Shown: positions 24,102 through 34,950 of the stretch, piece by piece
Position numbering within the stretch: position 1 is the first letter of the stretch
How the letters are laid out: the number at the start of each line of letters is the position of its first letter
DNA from: Scatophagus argus
Lineage: Eukaryota; Chordata; Actinopteri; Scatophagidae
Length of the DNA stretch: 64,000 nt
Assembly: GCF_020382885.2 (NCBI RefSeq)
Contig: NC_058503.1
Span: forward strand, 2,717,110 to 2,781,109
Direction: 5' to 3'
Notes under the pieces: generated by a model
Database searches by the model: none
What the model saw: the letters and a program-made list of their open reading frames with translations, nothing else
Told to the model about the DNA's origin: nothing
Made by a program: the position numbers and the translations under genes

Positions 24102-24495
24102 AATGCTGCATCCTGGGAGCGCAGAATTCTAGTTGGATAATTATGAACACTTCGATGGAAGAAGATAGGATGGTGCCTGACGATTTTGGCTTTGTATGAG
24201 GAAAATTTTAAACTCTATTCTTAATTTTACAGGCAGCCAGTGTAGAGAAGCCAATAAGGAAGAAATATGATCTCTAATATGGGTTTTTATCAGTTCACGT
24301 GCAGCAGCATTCTGGATTAGTTGGAGAGTCTTTAGGGACTTATTGGGGCAGTCTGATAACAGGGAGTTGCAATAGTCCAGCCTGGAGGTAATAAATGTGT
24401 GGACTAGTTTTTCTGCATCTTTTTGAGACAGAATGTGCCTACTTCTTGAAATGTTGCAAAGGCAGTCCTTGAAATTTGAGCTATATATTAGTTAA

Positions 24496-24764
24496 CCCTA
24501 GAACACTAACGTCGGGTGATTTTCACCCACACAATTTTGAAGTGATCGAATTTTACAACCAAATGAAGGGATGTGTTGATACTTTCGACCAAATGTGTGC
24601 TCAGTACAGCTGTGAAAGAAAAACCAAGAGGTGGCCACTGTGTGTCCTATATGGCATGATAAACGCTGGTGTGATAAACTGTATTTTATCCGAGATATTA
24701 TATCGGGTAAAATATACCCAACGTTAGTGATGGTGTTACTAATTTTAATGTTAGTGTTCTAGGG
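24496..24764 (+). mobile_element. piggyBac-derived miniature element with TTAA duplication
   Basis: A 269-bp segment bounded by TTAA on both sides (24492-24495 and 24765-24768). Its ends are inverted repeats: CCCTAGAACACTAAC at the left and GTTAGTGTTCTAGGG at the right. Both the TTAA target and the CCC-starting terminal repeats are hallmarks of piggyBac transposons. Inside, an open frame encodes IEFYNQMKGCVDTFDQM and RRWPLCVLYGMINA-like residues (seen as KRWPLCVLYGMINAG), matching the C-terminal part of the piggyBac transposase domain. The element is therefore an internally deleted copy that kept a transposase fragment. It is nested in the L2-type LINE. Confidence 0.8.
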
Positions 24765-25559
24765 TTAAAGGACATATCCTGATCAAAAATTTCTTATGGT
24801 GGAGCTGGATGCCAAGGTAATGCCATCCAGGGTAGTTATGCCAATAGATAATTTGTTTCCACGGTGTTTAGGGCCCAGCAAAATGATAGTTTTCTCTGAG
24901 TTTAGGAGTAGTAAATTGCAAGGCATCCTGGTTTTATGTCTTTAAGGTATGTCTGAAGTTTGGTTAGTTGATTGGCTTCGTTTGGTTTCATTCATAAATA
25001 TAATTGCGTATCATCTGCATAACAATGAAAATGTAATGCCAATTAAGTGTTCCCACCTGTCAAATAAAATATAACGTTCAATAGTATCAAATCCGGAGCT
25101 GAGGTCTAACAGTATGAATACAGAGATGAGACTGTCATCCGATGCAAGTAGGTCATTTATGACTTTGACCAGTGCTGTCTCTGTGCTGTAATGATCTCTA
25201 AAAACCAGGCCGGAAATCCTCAAATAAATTATTATTATGTAGAAAGTCACATAGCTGATTAGCGACTGCTTTTTCAAGAAACTTAGAGAGAGAAGGAAGG
25301 TTAGATATCGGTCTTTAATTGCCAAAAACCTCTGGATCAAGAGTAGGCTTTTTAAGGAGAGGCTTGATCACAGCTACCTTAAAGGACTGTGGTACATAGC
25401 CTGCTATTAGAGACAGATTTATCATGTCTAATACGGAATTGCTTAGTAGGGGTAAAACTTCTTTGAACAGCTTAGTTGGGATGGGGTCTAAGAGGCATGT
25501 TGTTGATTTAGATGAAAAGACCAATGAAATTAGTTGGAGAAGGTCAGTGGGAGAAAAGC

Positions 25560-26519
25560 AGTCTAGGTAACTATCTGGTCTTACAGCTGTTGGCGCTTCA
25601 AGCTGATGGTGTACATTTCCATGGAAAATTATGAATATTCTTATATATTTATTTAATTAAATGCAGGCTTAGACTAACCTGTTTTCCTTTTCATCCCATT
25701 CCCACTATTTTACCAAACTTGTATCACTCAGCAGTTTAGAGCTCTTGCCATGCTGACAGTCTAAGCCCATATTATTACTTCCTAAAGCACTAAAACATGA
25801 GAGATTTTTTTAATTTGTCTGTTATCATTTTGAATTTTAAAATACATTAAATGGGACAAATCCATTTTCTGAACTTAAATGTGCTTACTACTTATTCCAT
25901 GGATCACAGAGTGAGTAAAATGGATGACTCTTTCTTCAATGTGGTTGCCTATCTAGAAAAAAAAGGTTGGTTCAACTTCTGTATCAGGTCAAACCTGGTT
26001 TGTTGAAATATTTTTCAACATTAGAAATACATTGGTATATATTATGCAAGATTAAGCCATCAGTCAGATCATGGAGTTAAATTTATAAGTTCTAAAGACT
26101 TAATGCCATGAAATCTGACCATCACTGTCCATTATGGATAACTTAGACTTACATGAATTGTAACTTCATGAAAAACATTTAATTTACTAAGTACTGTTTG
26201 CTGTAGTTCTTGTTACCTGGGGTTGCATCATGTGTTGATATTTTCAATTATTTGTCTCTTCACAGAGTTTGCATCACGTGTCGATGTGTGGATATTACAT
26301 AATATGTTTTGAAACATGGATGTTTTTCTTAACACCTCTGATTGGACTGATCCCTTTGAGATTAGTTTTTGGAATCATTTGGCATTAACTCAAGTAAGTG
26401 TGAATCCTTGATGAGAAAGATTCACAGGGGAGCATGAACTGTATGTGGATGTTTGCTCTGTTAAGCCTGACACAAATCCAGTCTCATGGGCTTGAGGCAG
26501 TCATGTAGAAAGTGTATGT

Positions 26520-26553
<34 letters not shown>

Positions 26554-28118
26554 TTGTGTGTGTGAGAGAGAGAGTGTGTGTGTGTATGTGTCACTGAAAG
26601 ACAGAGAAATGGAGATAAGAGTATATAGAAGGGTGGAGATTTTGGTTTACCTGTATCTCTTGGGTTACAAAGTACAAAAATCAAAATCACCACCTTTTTG
26701 GTCAATATTGATATCACAAGCAATTAACATGGTTTCCTACATTTATTGAACTGTTTTTATTTTTAACGACGGATGACCTTGCACTTGCATCTTACTATAG
26801 CTCACTCGACTACAGTGAGCTGAACTAAACTGAATGTGAGTTTGAGCTTTCAAAGAAAAGCAAAAGAGCACATTTGTAATGGAAAGGAGGGTGCTGGATT
26901 CATAAAAGGAGATATAACTGTTATGATTTATACACCGGTTTCAGACCTCAAAGCAGAACACACACCCACTGAAACAAATGTAAAAGTTTAACAAACCTTT
27001 GTAAAAAAGACTCTTCACTGGCAAAGAGTTTATTTTTTTCTTCTCCAAAGTGCTGCAACATAGTTTTTAAGCCCAACTGAAGGGCATACACATGCTGTCT
27101 TCTGTGTGTCTGTGCTGTGCACGTCATTTTGCGTGTGTCGCAGCAGGTGAACTATAACACGCATGCAGCTAGCCACGTGTTGGTGAGCAAAAACTGAGTG
27201 CAGTTTCAAGGTATATTCAAATGGAGCCATGATCTCATGCTTGCTAAAGTGGAGGAGACAAAATGTCTCAGTTTGCATGCTGCATTCGATTTGAACTCGT
27301 AAGTCGTTTCCAAGTTAAATTCTGACTTCCAAAGCTGTGACAAATTAAACACCATCTGAAGTTGGAGTTTCAACTCTTCAACAGAGGACACTGAGTTCAC
27401 AAACCAAGATGGCTGCCCAGAGCATCTACTGTAAATAAAAGCTTTGGTTTTACATGTTTTTAGCGTGTTTGTCTTTTTAATGTACAATTTAGTAAGCCGT
27501 ATACACAGTACTGTCTTCCTGCTGTCTATAGTTATATAGCCATCGTCTTGTTAGACGTGAAATACCATGTAGTGTGTTGTTTATCAACTGTTGCTGCTTG
27601 TATCTGGTTGATGTTACTATAACAACAATGGCCGAAACATGTGACAAACAAGCTGTCTTGTGTTGTGGCAAATAGAACGTATCCAACTCAGTTTATAATG
27701 GATGTGATGTCACTTTGAGTCCAGAGTTACGACTTATGAGTACAAATCCTCACAACCCACTTACCACAAGTTTTGTTTGTAAACCCTTCAAAATTTAACA
27801 AGTCCAATGCCAATATAGGCCTTTGTCTACAACTATAAGATAGATAAAGATAGAGACAGATAGATAGATATTTCATTGACTCCGAGGGAAATTCAAGAAT
27901 AATATACTGTATGTAGATTATAATATGAATGTGTGTATTCTATCTAGTATTGCTGTACACGCCCTGAAAAAGGAGGTACTATGTGAAAGACAGGGTGGAT
28001 GCAATTTCCTTAAGTTTGTGCACGTATCAAATACTGCTCCACTGGATCCGATCCAATGTTGGAAACCCAGTGATGAAAATGTACATGCATTCCATCCTTT
28101 ACACCATTGACTACTAAA
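25560..28118. other. gene-poor interval
   Basis: No supported gene. It includes the GT microsatellite and, at 27830-27895, a GATA-type short tandem followed by ATTTCATTGACTCCGAGGG, which looks like the 3' tail of a minus-strand LINE. The remaining ORFs are short and lack splice or motif support. Confidence 0.4.
26517..26590. repeat. (GT)n microsatellite
   Basis: Imperfect TG dinucleotide tract with a short GA interruption. Cys/Val and Thr/His repeat frames on either strand are artefacts. Confidence 0.9.
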
Positions 28119-28554
28119 TGTCACCAGGACCCACCCAACATGTACTCTATAAGGAAGAAAAAAAAGACCCCTTTCGCCTTACCCCCTTTCCTTCTGAGTG
28201 CACCCTTGCTTTCACTGTCTGTAATGCCCTTACCCATGATCACAACTGTATTGACATATGGTTTGTCACTACCTCCCTCCGGCCTTCTGCTTCCTGCCAT
28301 TGTTTCCAACGGTGCTGGTATCCCTTTGATCATTACCATACCTTCCTTTCCCTTTTGTCAATACCCCTTTACATACTGTATGATCACTGCTGATTGTAAC
28401 TGTATAAAAGGTGCTTCTCTACCACTGCTGTTGGCCAGCTCACTGACTAGGACCCTCTCTTTGTTAGTCAGTTCACCAGTATACTGGTATGCTCAATTAA
28501 ACTCACATCACCACAGCAAACTTCTCAGGTGGACTTCAGTGAATTTCTTCAACA
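28119..28554 (+). mobile_element. probable solo LTR
   Basis: The segment reads as an LTR: it begins TGTCACCAGG, has a TATAAAA box at about 28403-28409 followed by a pyrimidine-rich stretch, and ends TTCTTCAACA. The ends fit TG...CA, but the flanking bases do not form a target duplication, so the boundaries are tentative. No retroviral coding sequence is attached. It precedes an apparently empty stretch before the TAAR duplications. Confidence 0.35.
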
Positions 28555-30087
28555 GTTAACAGAATAAACACTGAAAATTAAAATCTTTCATATTCACCAA
28601 AAAAGTATGTATAAAATGTTGTATTGTTGCGTTGACTTCTAAACTTATAATTATGCGGCGGTCAGCAGTGATCGATTCTGTGCAGATCTGGCTTATCTTA
28701 TGAGCCTGGTGTGGAATATCAACAGCAGCTTATTTGACCGCGTCCCTCACCGGGTAACAAATTCAGTTTTCTCGTACCCCAGGTTGTTTGCAAGCAAAAT
28801 TAAGTATCCAAATCAAAATACAAGTTAAATGAACTAGTGCACTTCATATTCTCAATATTCACTGACCTTTCACACAGTTGTTGTGCTGTCTCATATTCCT
28901 CCCTTTCATTTGTCCCATATATGCACAAATCCTTGTGACCATATAAATTAGCCATATAAAATACGATACAAAACAACACAGCACAACAATAGGTCTTACT
29001 TTTTAGTGCCCAAAAGATTAACAAACTCAGTTTAGACTCTGAAACTCCTGGGGAATACATTTTTTTAGTTTCAGATTACATACAATAGGCGTAGTAGTAG
29101 TAGCTGTCCGAACAGAGCCAGCAACACTCACAAGACTGGTTCAAGAAGAGGAGAATCCAGGGCCTCCTCAAAAGGCTCAGTCACCAACAAGCGCCCCACT
29201 TTGTCAAACACTGCACAGGAAAAAGACCAACATTTTTGAACAACATTATTCATGGCAAAATCACAAGGAATTTAGAGATTTGAAAATAAAATTTGTAATA
29301 TCTCTAATATATCAAAAAAGTCAAAGAATCTGGAGAAAAATCTCTGATTTCAAAGGGCAAGGCCAAAAATGATCACTGAATGCCGGAGCGCTGCATTAAA
29401 TACTGGCATGACTGTATGAAAGATATGACTGCATTGGCTGGGGAGTGAGAAGAAATCAGAAATCCAGTGTTAGTAAACACAGTTCTTTGCTGCATATACA
29501 AATTCAAGTTAAGACTCAACCATGCAAAGAAACAATCATATATCAATAACATCCAAAAATGCCATTGACTTCTCTGGGTCCTGTTTTATCTAAGGTGAGT
29601 GTGCTGTGTTATGTAGTGTGCTGTTCTCTGACAAGTCAACCTTTTAAGTTATTTCTGGCAATTTGTTCATAATTTTGTTGAGAATTTGTTCAGTCTCTTT
29701 ACATTACAATGTGCATTGCAATGAACCTTGTCCTGTTTTCAAATATGTTGGAATTGGTTGTAAGCTCTTGTATTCTTAATATGCGGTTTTAAAGTCTCAC
29801 GTCCATGGTCACCATAATGGCACATCTGCTCAGAATATGGCTTTAGCAACAATGACATACAGAGCATTATTTTTTCTGAACACCAGTGTGACTTTGTCTA
29901 AGAGTTGGTTAAACCCCACACCTGTATGTTCTGCACCTTCAACAACACAGCTACAAGTAAAAGTTTTGCAACATATTTTTCATAAGAGGTGTCTCAAAAA
30001 TCAGGCACATATCAAGGTTAATTTCTCACATTAAAAATATAATTTGGCTAATTTTGACGTGGTGTTTAAATATCAAAATATAGATGC
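28555..30087. other. gene-poor interval before the TAAR duplications
   Basis: AT-rich, with scattered short ORFs that have no motif or splice support. I recognise no gene, RNA or clear repeat here. Confidence 0.4.
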
Positions 30088-30775
30088 TGGGCCTAAGAAT
30101 TCAGAAAATACAGACATTCATGTAAGGATGGGAAAGAAAAACAGAGGCAGAGCTATCCACTCCGTCTGTGTATGTGACAAAGCTGTTGCTGTTGGACATC
30201 TGCTGTCGGGGAGGAGACTGCAGAGTCTCCGGGCCAAAACCAGCAGGCTTAAGGACAGTTTCATCCACCAGGTGGTCAGGGTGCTCAACTCCCTCCCTAC
30301 TCTGCCCCTCCTCCCCCCCTCAGCCCCCTGCCACACACTCTGCCTGCACACCCCTCTGCCTCCCCTTCAGCACCTGACACCATATCACCCTCACAGACCC
30401 CCCCACCCCACACACACACACACACACACATACACATGCACACACACGCACACTGACTGACTGAGTGCACATTCCACTTTACCCTGCTCTTTTGCACTAT
30501 ACCGCACTACTTCACCTCAACTACAATAGACCTTGCCTGTTTATTTTACATTTTATTTATCCACTATTACTATTAGTGCCCTGCACTGTTTATTTTATGT
30601 CTTTTTTTATATTTCTACTACCTATTTATATTTTTTTCTTTTACATAAGAGTGTTTATTTTTATACATTACCTGTTTGCACCGTGGGTCTGAGAGGACTG
30701 AAATTTCACCTGTGCTGTATGTCGTGCATGTATAGTATATTTGACAATAAAGTTGACTTGACTTGACTTAACATA
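30088..30775 (+). mobile_element. LINE 3' end with (TTGAC)n tail, TAAR unit A
   Basis: The plus strand encodes the last part of a LINE RT-ORF (RLQSLRAKTSRLKDSFIHQ, then a Leu/Pro-rich end). After a CA microsatellite (about 30410-30455) comes a 3' untranslated region ending GACAATAAAGTTGACTTGAC, a terminal TTGAC repeat. A nearly identical copy lies at 38428-39175, and the tail alone at 48795, so it belongs to the duplicated unit. Confidence 0.65.
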
Positions 30776-31263
30776 ATCTCCACTAGAAAGCCAGTTATAA
30801 TCACACTATTTAGCAGGGCCCTCTCTTCTTGTAGGTTGTACATTGTTAGGTTTTGGAGGCCCTGCAAAAACGCCTACAGCTGTTTTTGTCATAATGTACA
30901 TATATACATAAATTTCTTTCTGTGGAAACAACATAATTTTACTGCTACTTACAATTTATAACAAATATATATTGAAACATTTTTTAAGCTCATGTTTCAT
31001 AAAGCCCCTGGTAGGCCTGGTCCCCAGTCTTAAACCCTGTTAAGCCTGTACATTAAGGGGCTGTTGTACACGCATCCAAATTCAGGAACATTTCCATCTT
31101 GTGTCTTTTTATACCTGCCATAGCAATGCTGAGATGACTGGGCAGAGACAGAGTACTTTTGAGAGAGTAGTTTTGAATCTGTCCCATTTCATTATCATCA
31201 TCTGCACAGTCTTGTAATTGGTTCACTCTGAAAGCATTTTTCGTTGGATAAAGGGAACCTTTT

Positions 31264-31494
31264 ATGTGCTTGTCCTTGCATTGTAATTGCTTTCCTTCAC
31301 AACACAACTATACTGGCATTTTTCCTGAATTGTTATTCAGCCTTGAGGTGGAAATCGACAGTACAGATTTACCAGAACATCAGTCTCTGCTCCTATTTAC
31401 ACGTGACCTCACACAGGAAATGTTGCAGAACATTTCTATGATAGAGTCAAGAACTAAGGCCAAACCCAAAGGCAGACAACAGACCCACAGGTAA
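31264..31494 (+). other. exon-like ORF of unknown origin, copy A
   Basis: An open frame of 76 codons ends at a good splice donor (CACAG then GTAAGC, about 31491-31497). A possible acceptor, TTGTTATTCAG, lies within it at about 31342, giving a candidate 150-base internal exon. The encoded peptide (LEVEIDSTDLPEHQ, TRDLTQEMLQNISMIESR, then a basic KAKPKGRQQTHR end) looks like real, non-repetitive protein, but I do not recognise the family. It recurs at 39786 and 49183. It could be an exon captured from another gene and carried along in the duplication; the lack of neighbouring exons argues against a working gene. Confidence 0.3.
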
Positions 31495-32853
31495 GCTAAA
31501 AACATAAGTCTTTTTTGTTAATCAGGTAGAAATGATAGGTGGTGACTGACTGGAGTTCAAAGAAATTAAATATAACGAGGAAAACTCATTGTTGTGTTCA
31601 GTACTTCTAATTCATACTTAGCAATGTGTGAATTATGCATACTTGGAATACATACACACTTCAATCAGGAGAGACTAAGAAGAGAGAAAAGTGAATGAAA
31701 CATGACAAGCCGTGTTTGGAAGAGGGAAGAATGACATAGAGGAACTAAAGGACCATGGGAAAACGCTTGTGACTGTGAAAGGGCATGCACAAAGAGGTAG
31801 TCTTCCTGATTGACATTTCACAAAGCTTCATTTTACAAAAAGCCAAATCTATACAAACTTTCTGATAATTAGTCATGGCTTGAAACAGTTGACAGTTGTT
31901 TTATCGACCAAAAAGACAAGTCATTTCTCAGACAGTCTATACGACAGCAGCCCTGACTGGTTGGTGGAAATTCCACAAACCCGCAGTTTTGTATCATCTA
32001 AACTGAATCCTATATAAAGCAACCCTGATTTTCTCATTGATAAATGGTCATGTGGACACTTGGAGGGACAAAGGCATTACACAGCAAATGCCTTTGTCAT
32101 AAACAAGTCTTTCTTAATCACAGTTTGTTTAATTTTATCACTTGGACAAGAAACACAATGTCTGGGGTAAACAATTCATCATCATCATAATATACCCTCC
32201 TAAAAACAACTCATTTCTTAAAAAAATAGAATAATATGTATAAGTATGTCTGTCTTCACACAAAACATCCACAATACTGCTGCCTAAGCGGGCAAGACCT
32301 TCGTGACCCGTTCTTACAACAATTTTATCTTTATTTACACAGTTTATCTGTCACTATGATATTTTGTCTCCTCTTTATTTAGACTGAAAAGACTGAAACA
32401 GTCTGTATTTTGTTTTGAATAGATCTGTTTAATTCTCAGCTTATGTAAAACAGGTCTGTGACAAAAACCTCTTCATGGTGCTTGTGTGTTTCACTTATAT
32501 GTAAAGTAATAATTAATAATACTTTACTACTGTAATGAAACAAAACAAGCAAGGCGGGAATGGAAAGGATGAAAGCAGTGAATGAACAATGCACAACAAA
32601 CAGAGACTCATTGCAGTAGACTCATTCAGTCACTATTCACAAAATGTTCAGATAAAACATGAATACTATGCCTTTATCAGTTTCCTCATATTTAGATTTT
32701 GTACTTCACTGACATGAAGAAATTTTCCACAACATAAAGAAATATTTCTCTATATTAAAAACTGACATGTTAGATATCTGATGATTTTGTTGTTTATTAG
32801 CCTGTTGGCTACAAAAATTCCAACAGCATGTGTTTATATGTCACATTCCCTCT

Positions 32854-34002
32854 CTACTGCATATTGATGTCACGGGAGTCAGCCTGCAGTATCTTAAGTG
32901 TAATGATGAGTTTGATAGATTTTCTAAACCACGAGTAGAAAAAGGCGTAGATCAGAGGATTTAGACAGGAGTTAAAATAACACAGACATATTATAAAGGC
33001 GGAAGTTGAAGCATTGAGCGTTGTGTCCTGGTCTGTGAGGGAAACCCAAAAATATGTACAGACACACATCAGAAACACAACTACAACGACACCAAGAGTA
33101 GTGGCTGCTTTCATCTCAGATTTCCTAGCAGTTACTGTCTCAGAATGCTGGAAAGCGACAGCTACAAGGTGGGAGCGCATGGCACGAGCCTGAGACACAG
33201 CCACCACAAACACTCTCATATACAGAACTACAATGACAGTGACTGGACCAATGAAGGACACAAACAGATCTGTAAGTCCTGAAACATAATCAACAACAAT
33301 CACACACTCTCCAGTGCAGGAGTTATATCTTCCTGGTTGTTTCAGGTTATCCTTCAGCAGTAGAATGTGACAGAAAGCAGAACACATCCAACACAGACAA
33401 ATACAGAACTTAACTCTTTTTTGGGTGACTTTGGTGGTGTAATGTAAAGGGTCACAAATAGCCACATAGCGGTCAACTGATATGAGAACCATGGTGCCTA
33501 CTGAGGTCGAGGTAACAATGTAGGCCAAAACACTATACACAATACACATGTGGTCACCAAGAAACCAGCAACCATCAATGAGGATAATCTGAAACACCAT
33601 TAGGAAGCCCACAAAGCAGTCTGAGACAGCGAGAGAGAGGAGGAGGAAGTTGGTTGGGGTGTGGAGCTGCCTGAAGCGAAAAGAGAGCAACATGCTTTAG
33701 ATTAATTGTTGTATTAGCGTTCTTGCGGATAAAAGCCCTACAGAAATATGAAACTCTTCCTTCACAGTCTGAGATTCCACAGTTATATTCTGCACAACAG
33801 CTTCATGAACTGGTCAAATAATTGCCCACCTGAAGTGTGAAACTGAGATGATGACCAGCAGGTTGAGAGTTACAGTGAGCATAGAGATAGAGAACAACAT
33901 CGTGTAAGTGAGTATGGACACAGAGTGAGAATGCATGTTCTTCTTGCAGGAGGAGTTTAGTTGTGGAAAACAGAGTTCAGCTCCATCAAGGGTTTTCATC
34001 AT
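32854..34002 (-). CDS. trace amine-associated receptor, copy A (two exons)
   Basis: Exon 1 is 34002-33830 and exon 2 is 33670-32854, joined in phase 2 across a 159-base GT-AG intron; 329 residues. The intron falls just after transmembrane helix 1, at HF(R)QLHTPTN. GPCR landmarks: LAVSD in TM2, Cys100 (3.25), DRY at 124-126, PLHY, and the TAAR fingerprint NSCLNPLIYAFFYSWF in TM7. Position 3.32, normally the amine-binding Asp, is Ala107; Asp192 sits at 5.42. This matches the fish TAAR clade in which the amine contact moved to TM5. Unlike copies B and C, the highly conserved TM6 proline (6.50) is Thr263. The frame is intact and it is probably an olfactory amine receptor, although the missing proline may impair signalling. 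Confidence 0.85.
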
Positions 34003-34377
34003 TAGAAAGAAGGGAGCAGAAGCTGCTGAACACCTTCAGCCTTCTGCCAGAAGCTCTTTGTCATATGACCACTTTATCTCTTTCCTTTTTCTAAATCCCT
34101 CCTCCCTCTTTCCATCTGGTGACATTTTTAGTAACAGCAATTGAACTTCACTGTTCTTTAATTTCTACTTTATCCATTTCTATCAGACTATACCCTCCAT
34201 TTCATTTTTCCTTCCTATGTCTGCTTTCTTCTTACCGTGTACATGCTGTTTGATACTGGGGAGCAACAAAGCACAACACAGTCACAGCTGTCTTTTTGTG
34301 GCTAATAATACTAAATATAATATTTAATATTAATAAATTCTGATTATTATAATAAAAAGTGGTTTTATTAAAAGTGT

Positions 34378-34758
34378 TGTTGCGGCCTCTGAATGAGAGC
34401 CGTCTCTTAGCTGGTCAACAAAAAACAAAAGGCAGCTGTGGGTCTATGGATTAACTTAAAAATTTATTGACAGAAATTACAAACCCTTTTGGTTTCGTTC
34501 TATGAAAACAAACAAAACAAACAGAAAACGGTAAAGCCAAAATCACTCTCCACAGTCTGCTTTTGCAGTCAAAAAACTGTTCCACTTCCTGGTCTGACCA
34601 GCGTCTCCCAGGTGTCACTGATTGACGCACTAAATACCTGCACGTAGCCGCTCACAGTAGAGGAGGGTGAGGGGCAAGGCACCACAACACAAGTCATCAC
34701 AAGGAACAAAATGAAAACTGTAATTCATCTTAAATACAAAGATAATTTGGGCCCAACA
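34378..34758 (-). mobile_element. solo LTR inserted in TAAR unit A
   Basis: It begins TGTTGCGGCC and ends GGGCCCAACA, an inverted TGTTG/CAACA pair. AGTGT flanks both sides (34373-34377 and 34759-34763). Unit C shows the empty site: at 52447-52460 the same flank runs straight through a single AGTGT. The 381-base segment is thus a genuine LTR insertion with a 5-bp duplication. Orientation is a guess from an AATTTATTGAC stretch that could be a reversed polyadenylation region. Confidence 0.8.
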
Positions 34759-34950
34759 AGTGTCTCCCTATTTTTAGTGCACCTGGTTAGTGTAATTACC
34801 ACAAACCTAGTTATGCTTGTGAAGTATAGACATGTCTAAAGTTCTTACAATAAAAAAACTGTAATTTGATTTCAGTCTTGCCTCCTCTCTCGGGGTTGGA
34901 TGTTTGATGTGACACATTCCCATCCACCATTAGCTGCTAAGCTAAAACAG

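Larger units (their letters stand above)
22925..25560 (-). mobile_element. L2-type LINE, minus strand, broken and carrying nested insertions
   Basis: The 3' end (22925-23610) matches the tails at 1-725 and 16665. Minus-strand reverse transcriptase pieces follow: 25315-25524 encodes DPIPTKLFKEVLP and VIKPLLKKPTLDP, and 25011-25340 encodes STETALVKVINDLLAS and LLDLSSGFDTI. These are palm-domain signatures of L2/CR1-group RTs, where the first catalytic aspartate lies in the LDLSSGFDTI block. The frame is interrupted, and the element is split by a dispersed repeat fragment (23180-23325), a SINE (23786-24101) and a piggyBac-derived element (24496-24764). It is certainly inactive. Confidence 0.65.

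Noticed and set aside
26484-26749. Cys/Val and Thr/His repeat frames
   Set aside because: Translations of the GT microsatellite.
28107-28559. 150-codon plus-strand ORF
   Set aside because: Lies within a probable solo LTR with a TATA box. It has low complexity, no recognisable domain, and an overlapping frame of similar quality.
30465-30766. Hydrophobic frames of about 75 codons (also 38870-39171)
   Set aside because: They translate the AT-rich 3' untranslated region of a LINE, present twice by duplication. No family resemblance.
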